NCBI GenBank assembly: GCA_025677815.1
Contig: JAIXMP010000016.1
Span: 1-64,000, forward strand
From: Phascolomyces articulosus
Taxonomy: Eukaryota; Mucoromycota; Mucoromycetes; Mucorales; Lichtheimiaceae
Length of the DNA stretch: 64,000 nt
Reading direction: 5' to 3'
Shown piece by piece: positions 57,897 to 64,000 of the stretch. Position 1 is the first letter of the stretch. Each line of letters begins with the position of its first letter. The position numbers were made by a program, and so were the translations under genes. The notes under the pieces are model-generated. The model was given only the letters and a program-made list of their open reading frames with translations, had not been told where the DNA came from and did not search any database.

Positions 57897-59961
57897 CTAC
57901 AAGAAGTTGATACCCAAACCAAGTTGGAAACCGTGTTGTGGTAGATCAGAGCTCTTGAATCGCAAAGGTATACAAAAGTTTGCTTCCACTCTTGCCAATT
58001 CATGATGAAAGATAAGACCGAAACCAGCTGCTGTGCGAGATTCATTGATAAGACTCTCAAGAGTATCCTTCAATGGTGTATCTAAAATATAGTGATTATT
58101 CATTAGTCTTCTCTTCACACTCTAATCGTTTCTTTACATTTTTGCTAAAAACGACTTGATTTTCTAAATTTACCTTTAGCTTTGTTAGCAACGTTGCCTG
58201 CATTAACGAATGCGTGTGCTCTCACAGGAAGATGAGCAGCACCGGGAATAGGTGCAGTCAAGCTAGCACCAGCAGCAAAATAAATATTTCCACCAACTGC
58301 ATCATCTAAAATAATAATAATAATAATCCACAATCAGTTTTTTTTTTATTTGCTTAATTCAACACTCTTTCCTCCTTATCGAACCATCTTTTTTCCACTC
58401 TATAAAAATGACACAGAAAAAAAAAGATACTTACTCCCATCTCTTTGACCAATACCACCCATCTTGAAACCTCGTACAGAAAGTGGACCACCGACATAAA
58501 ATCGATCTGAAACGTTAACATGTGTGTGATCATCCTTGGTAGGTACCAATAAACCAAACTTAGCACCTGTACTTAAGACAAGATCACCAAACAAAGGTTG
58601 ATGTACTTGAGCAGCCAATTCATTCTTGAAATAATTTGCATCACCACGTTGACCAATACCAGCAAATTCTTGAGTAACAGCTAAATATTTGCCCTTGGTT
58701 GGCATGGTGACATTATCACGTGTGTCGCTCACAAATGTGTGAATCAAAGCTGATTTGACGTTTTGTGCGGAATCTGCACGAACACTACATAAATGACGCA
58801 CATGTCAGATTCGATATTGCCTTCCTTGTATTGCATTCCAAGTATCTTCTCTCTTTTTAGTATCCTCATGATTCCATCCATTAGATGAATGGAACCCATA
58901 TTTTTTTTAACTTTACCTCCCCCAAAAAAAACATAGACTTACGTGGCAGATGACTTTGGTTGAGCTGTAATATCACGATGGGTCATTGCATAAGCAAGTT
59001 GATGTTTACCAAATTCAGAAGTACCCTTGATACGAACACCAGCGAGTTTTGAGCGTTCATCATACTTGTTAATCATGGAAAAGTCACGAAAGGAGCCCTT
59101 GACAAATGCTTCAAATTTAACATCAGGAGAACCTTGAACAGGAAAACCCACAAGAGCCTATTTTCAACATTATATATAATTATCGTTTCGTCAATTATAA
59201 ATCAAAACAAGGAGGGGTGGGACTGATATCCATAATTTCATTACACATGTAGAAAAAGATAAACTCAATCACCCCATTCGCATCATTACCTCAGCAGCAG
59301 CCTTTGTGCGATTACCAAAAGCAAATCGAGCAGTAGCAGTTTCGGCACCACCAAAGATATTTCTAATTGAAACAGCACCTGTCTATATGAACAAAAAAAA
59401 TTCCCTTATCTGTGAGCAACATGTATTCATTTATCTTCTTTTTACGGTTATTTTCAGGTATTTTCCCTTTGTTTCTCACTATCCTATCCTTTTGAATTGG
59501 AAGAAAAGAAAAATCAAACAATCCTTTTGTTGGAAGATACGTTACCATGTCCGCTTCATTTTCACCTGTAGTAAGTGTGGTTTGATAAACAGCCTTTCCC
59601 TTTTCCTTCAACTCAAAAGTAACATTGACGGCATCAGGATTAGTACGCGACGAATCCATATACACCTTGATTTCTTCAAAGATATCATGACGTTGTAATT
59701 TGGCTGCAGCTTCTCTGACATTGGTTAATACATCACCAGACGTATTCGCGTCAAACACGTTTTGAACTGCATGGTTCAAGAATGATTCACGAGTAATAGA
59801 GGTGCCGAGAATACGAAGTGCGTCAACACAAAGTGGAGCGTCTGGTGGAATAGGTACCTAATGGATTTATTTTTTTTTAGTCATTCCAATGTTGTTATTG
59901 TTGCTTTTTGGATATTAAAAATCAGGAAAAAATAAAATAAAATGCTAACCGAAGACGACAT
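57897..59961 (-). CDS. SAM50: Mitochondrial SAM complex beta-barrel assembly protein SAM50, 432 aa
   Basis: Seven exons fit in phase: 59961-59950 (12 nt), 59857-59546, 59382-59290, 59157-58943, 58784-58435, 58305-58174 and 58081-57897. The protein belongs to the Omp85/BamA family in the outer mitochondrial membrane, where it inserts beta-barrel proteins. The N-terminal POTRA domain covers about residues 15-105 (LGTSITRESFLNHAVQNVFD, HDIFEEIKVYMD). The 16-strand barrel follows. The loop-6 signature is GGPLSVRGF (VRG motif), and the protein closes with the C-terminal beta-signal-like strand GFQLGLGINFL. The length is close to fungal homologues. The first exon encodes only MSSS; its 5' splice site is GTTAGC. 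This start is supported because the next exon has no in-frame ATG before the POTRA domain. Confidence 0.92.
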
Positions 59962-60566
59962 GTTTATGCAAAACAATAAAAAAAAACCCCCCCCAGCAAC
60001 TTTTTTTTTTTACTTTTGGTTCTAATATTTCACTTTAATAAATTTGTCGGTTCAGTCACAGCAAATTTTGAGCGACAAAATGTACTTTGCAGATATAGAA
60101 ATGATCGACTTGTTTTATTAGATACAAATTATTTAAAAAAAGTGATTGTCTTCCATTTGAATGGTTTTTATATGAACCATTGTTATTAAATCATTTTTCT
60201 CTCGATTAAACGCTAGATTTGTTATAGCTGAATAGGATATCCAGAAAAAAAAGAGAAGCATTTATAATCGGAAGCTTTAGAAACAGTAGAAGCAACCCGT
60301 AAATATCCGATTGTTCTTCTGCATGCATATATAATAAGAACTTTAGGCATAGCTATTCATATTAATAAAATATTTTCTTTTCATGCAACCATTGATGATT
60401 ATAAATGTGGATATAGAAGTTACTTTAAATTACGAAAGAATCAATTAAATAAATAGTAAAAAGGAGCAAATGTTATGAGATGATTGTAACGAGGAAACAC
60501 AACGTATAATCAAATGGACAGAAGGTTTAAGTTAAGTATTATTTATTTACAACTACAAAAAGTCGA
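59962..60566. other. Intergenic region
   Basis: SAM50 promoter side and 3' flank of the Sec14-like gene. Homopolymers (A then C9) occur at 59,980-59,995. No gene seen. Confidence 0.55.
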
Positions 60567-62131
60567 TTATCTTGTAAGGTGTGGTGTACCAGTTCGGGAA
60601 AGAAGTAAAGAAAAATAATGTTCAACATCAAATGAAAAGTGATGGGATCCACCAAGTTCAGTTTCTAACATGTCCAATGATATATAGTGCTTCAAATGTA
60701 CCCATTCTACATTATTGACAGTATCTTCTTTTTGACCTTCTTCACCATGTTCCTGTTGATCCTTGGTATTTTTTTCTCCTTGATTTTTGTCATCTTTATC
60801 ATTATTGTGAGGGTGTGCAAATTTGATCTTGGATTTGGTTTCTGGCTCCATGAACGGTGATATCATTTTGAAAGTGGCAAAAAAGAACCAGGGTGCTTAA
60901 AAATGTAATGGATCATAAAGAGATAAATATAAATAATCTATTAATGTTAATCTGGAATGACAAGAGCAGCCGAAACTTTTATATTATTATTACTAAATTA
61001 TACTTACCGTTCACCACAAATGCAACTCCTGTAGGATGTGTGGGTCGATGATGATAGATAACATGTGGGAAATATAGATGATATACCATTAGCTTGATAG
61101 CTCTTAGACATACAATAGTATAACTGACGAATGAAACATGGTATTGCACTTAGCAGCGCACATATATATATATTAACAATAATAATAGTTACAAACATTC
61201 TTACCTAATCGTTCGGGATAATGATTACCAAGAATATTCAAAAACCTTTTGCACGTAGCAATACTTGGGCTATTGGCACAAGCTGCGTCCTTAAAATCAA
61301 CAATAATCGCAATGGTATCTAAACTTGGAGGCATGAGACAAATACCACGTTCAAGACAAAATATAATATGTTTGGTTTGTCTATCTTCATCTTTTGAATT
61401 TTGACATCTAGGTCGAATAATCCAAATGGGACGACCCTGTTTGTCAAATCCATTAAAATACATTTTGCCAGTTTCAGCCTAATAAATAAATATCCAATAA
61501 TTGCATCTATTGTTATTATTGTTCTTGTTTTAATACTATTTTGCACTAAATATTGTCGACACTGAATAACGAATAAATATTACTTTTGGCTTTATATATT
61601 CTATATCTATTTGATCAGGGCGATAATCTCGACGCCATCGAATGGTACTTTCTAACGTTGTTTTTGAGGACTTTTTTTCATATGTTAATTAGTATAAATA
61701 TGATGCATTATAACGTATAACAGTATAACAGATGGAAGAACAATCCCCTTTCTTTAATAAAAAATCACTAGCAGCCCCGGGTAGCAGTAGTTTAACAAGT
61801 AGATAGATATCTGGTGTGTTTTTACCTCATAATCCCATTTTCGTGCCGTCAGATGGCGTCTTAGTGTTGCGTCCGTCAAAAATCCTTTTTCGTTTGGATA
61901 GTATTCATGATCATAATTGAGCATTATACTGCTGATATAATCTCGTAATTTTTCCAACATGGCGCGTTGTGGTTCATTTAATGGCGGGTACTTGATGGAT
62001 GGAAAATAATTGTACGGTAGATCAAGTAATGGGTCAAAGGTAACAGGTCCCGCTTCGTTATAATGATGAGAATTACTGGTATCGCTGTGAAGAGAATTGG
62101 ATCTTAATTTTGTTCTGATGAAAAAGTTCAT
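60567..62131 (-). CDS. Sec14-like CRAL-TRIO lipid-transfer protein, 338 aa
   Basis: Five exons fit in phase: 62131-61826, 61670-61584, 61478-61205, 61028-61008 (21 nt) and 60895-60567. The CRAL-TRIO N-terminal helices include TDATLRRHLTARKWDYE and LESTIRWRRDYRPDQI. The lipid-binding domain follows: YFNGFDKQGRPIWIIRPR, then IAIIVDFKDA, FLNILGNHYPERLG, VAFVVNAPWFFFATFKMIS and PFMEPETKSKIKF. Family role: phosphatidylinositol/phosphatidylcholine exchange coupling lipid metabolism to membrane traffic. An acidic, Lys/Gln-rich insert (DKDDKNQGEKNTKDQQE) sits between the last core strand and the helix YISLDMLETELGGSHHF. The 21-nt exon encodes GVAFVVN, a core beta strand, which confirms it. The exact subfamily is not assigned. 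Confidence 0.9.
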
Positions 62132-64000
62132 TGTTAATGTTAAGATAGAAATATGTTGTTGCTATTGCTGCGGATCTTTTGGTGAAGATGTCGATACAAT
62201 GTAATAAAAAGGAAAATATATCATGAAAAGAAGTCGTTGCTTTTTTATAAGTAAGACGTATTATATACCGAATACGTCGTAACTATAAACTGACCTGCCT
62301 TTTGTTGTTATCGACACGCATATATAGAGGAACATTTAGTTTATCCTAGCGGAGAGAGTGGCGGTATATAGAAACTGAATCGGCCAAGGCTGTATGCCCA
62401 GAATTCAATTAACTGATCTATCAAACCTGTCACACTGCCAAGAGTAGTGTGGGTAGATATAAATATATAATACGTAATGACGATGACAAACAATCGATTT
62501 TTCTAACTGTTTTTGTTAAAAAAAACTATCCTGTATATTAAGTTGATTAGTTATTTATTGGTCTAACATAATACAGAAAACTACTTTTGCTACAGTCAAA
62601 CTTGCTGTTTGTTAGTAAGTATAATATATAAAAAAAATTGGCCATTCGTCTTAAATCATACAAAAATGGAAACATATTAGATAGGCTGGTAACTATATAT
62701 TGTGAAAAAAAATGGATATAACGTATAAAAAATAACTGCCAATAAGTAGAAGAATAGGATTCTAACATGTCGATGAACAGTAAATTTAACAAGTGTTCAG
62801 GCTACCCACAGTCTCCTTTACAAAGAAAAAGCACATTGAATGTTCAGTAAAGAGATTAAAAACACATAAAAATACTTGCTTGAGCAGTTTCCCAGTCCAC
62901 AGATTCATAATGATAAAAAGTACTATTGTTGAAACTGGCTCTCGATCAAAAACTTAGTACATGTGTTTTTTCGTGGTTGGCGATGTTGTGTTTGGATAAG
63001 TGAATTTATAGATTCTCTTACTGTAGATTCACTATTATTAATAATAGACATTGCATAAATTATTCATATATATGATATATAGTATTATTAATTTAAGATG
63101 AACTATTTCAAGGTACAGAGACACAATATTGAATGCTTCACCTTTTATTGACTAGATAACTACAAGATATGATGACATCATCTTGAATTAGCTGAAGTAA
63201 CTCCTTTTTTTACTCGTCAAAAGTTGACAGTAAAATATACTTATTAATACTTAACTTTTTAGAAGTAAAATAGCTAGGGTTATCATCATTTTGTTACTAT
63301 ATCCTTGATTGTATTAAGAGTATGCTAATTACAAGTAGTAATAATGCTACTGCAGCTAATTTATTTCTAGCTGGACGGTAAGCTTTCTTTTTACCAATTG
63401 TTACTACACAGGACTTTATATCTGACAGAGGATAATAAAAAAATATTCCTATTATCATCGCGAGAAAGTTTAAGTATAGATAAAAATGAATGCTAATTAA
63501 TAATCATCCTGTTCAATCATGTTGAAAGAAATATCCTCTGCTCTCAAGACAACGACTCGTCTTTTTTAATAAACGAAGGAACAATTTACTATACATTATA
63601 ATAAACCAGGAGATAAAACATGGTTGCACCTTACTTGTAGGCAATTGCTAAAAGTTATTTTTTTTTTTTTGCGGTTTATTAACTGCCAACAAACAAAATA
63701 TCTATATTTTTTATCTGATGTGTCTTCTGTTATTCCAATGATGACACTGCTTGTAACCATACTTCCTTTGAATGGAAAAAAGCAGCACATCTTGTTAAGG
63801 GCCAATACATTTTATGCCATATAAAACAAATAAGATTATGCAATGTATACATTTATACTTTACTTGATTATAATAAAAAGGAAAAAGTATGGATAGCAAC
63901 CAGTGTTTTGTAAACTATAAAAATCAATTGATTGTTGTCTTCTGCTTTTCTGGCATTTTCTTTTGGTTACAAGAAGTTATGGTTTAAACCCAGAAAGAAA
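62132..64000. other. AT-rich region, no gene seen
   Basis: Begins with the promoter of the Sec14-like gene. The remainder has only short open frames without recognisable composition or splice partners, and no repeat or RNA gene that I can support. Confidence 0.55.

Noticed and set aside
1..64000. tRNA, rRNA, CRISPR or bacterial-type operon signals
   Set aside because: No A-box/B-box pair, no rRNA-like sequence and no spacer array was seen; the genes are intron-containing and eukaryotic.

Overview
The window reads as nuclear DNA of a filamentous fungus, most likely an early-diverging Mucoromycota (Mucorales-like) species. The evidence is very AT-rich DNA, many short GT-AG introns (often 60-130 nt, with exons as small as 12-33 nt), long homopolymers and AT/CT microsatellites, Gln/Asn/Thr/Ser-rich transcription factors, SET/MYND genes, and a non-LTR retrotransposon. 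Species cannot be named from the sequence alone. All gene models below were spliced by hand; I checked reading-frame phase at every junction.

Layout. 0.4-4.0 kb: a four-finger C2H2 protein and a SMYD-type SET/MYND gene, both plus. 4.2-8.7 kb: TAF1 (largest TFIID subunit), minus, 11 exons. 9.2-11.0 kb: a TBC1D20/Gyp8-type Rab GAP, minus. 12.3-13.8 kb: a single-exon Crz1-like C2H2 factor, plus. 15.4-16.4 kb: RRP15, minus. 17.1-18.9 kb: a second SET/MYND protein, minus. 19.4-21.0 kb: a single-pass membrane protein, plus. 21.5-24.9 kb: a Kin1/MARK kinase, minus. 25-31.9 kb: gene-poor and repeat-rich. 32.0-32.9 kb: an acidic protein whose frame continues past a UAG. 34.0-34.4 kb: a probable pseudogene. 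35.4-37.9 kb: ABHD12-type hydrolase, plus. 38.3-40.4 kb: a methyltransferase with a myristoylation-type N-terminus, plus. 41.8-45.6 kb: a host gene whose last intron carries nested transposons. 46.0-46.9 kb: a Gcn4/Cpc1-type bZIP with two upstream ORFs, minus. 49.1-50.2 kb: a four-TM protein, minus. 51.0-57.1 kb: a 6.1-kb palindrome. 57.9-60.0 kb: SAM50, minus. 60.6-62.1 kb: a Sec14-like protein, minus. 62.1-64 kb: no gene seen.

The genes do not form a pathway cluster; they are a normal mix of housekeeping and regulatory genes. The unusual parts are the accessory stretches. (1) At 42.2-45.2 kb a MITE, two LINE insertions and an inversion between their 3' ends can be reconstructed from target-site duplications. 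(2) At 51.0-57.1 kb there is a near-perfect inverted duplication (2.1-kb arms) whose spacer holds a 37-bp perfect hairpin. (3) At 31.99 kb a UAG stop sits in a context close to the TMV-type readthrough signal and is followed by 31 in-frame codons. (4) At 30.8-31.5 kb there are four tandem modules bounded by splice-like sequences on the minus strand. (5) At 29.7-30.7 kb there is a diverged inverted repeat with a shared protein-like segment.
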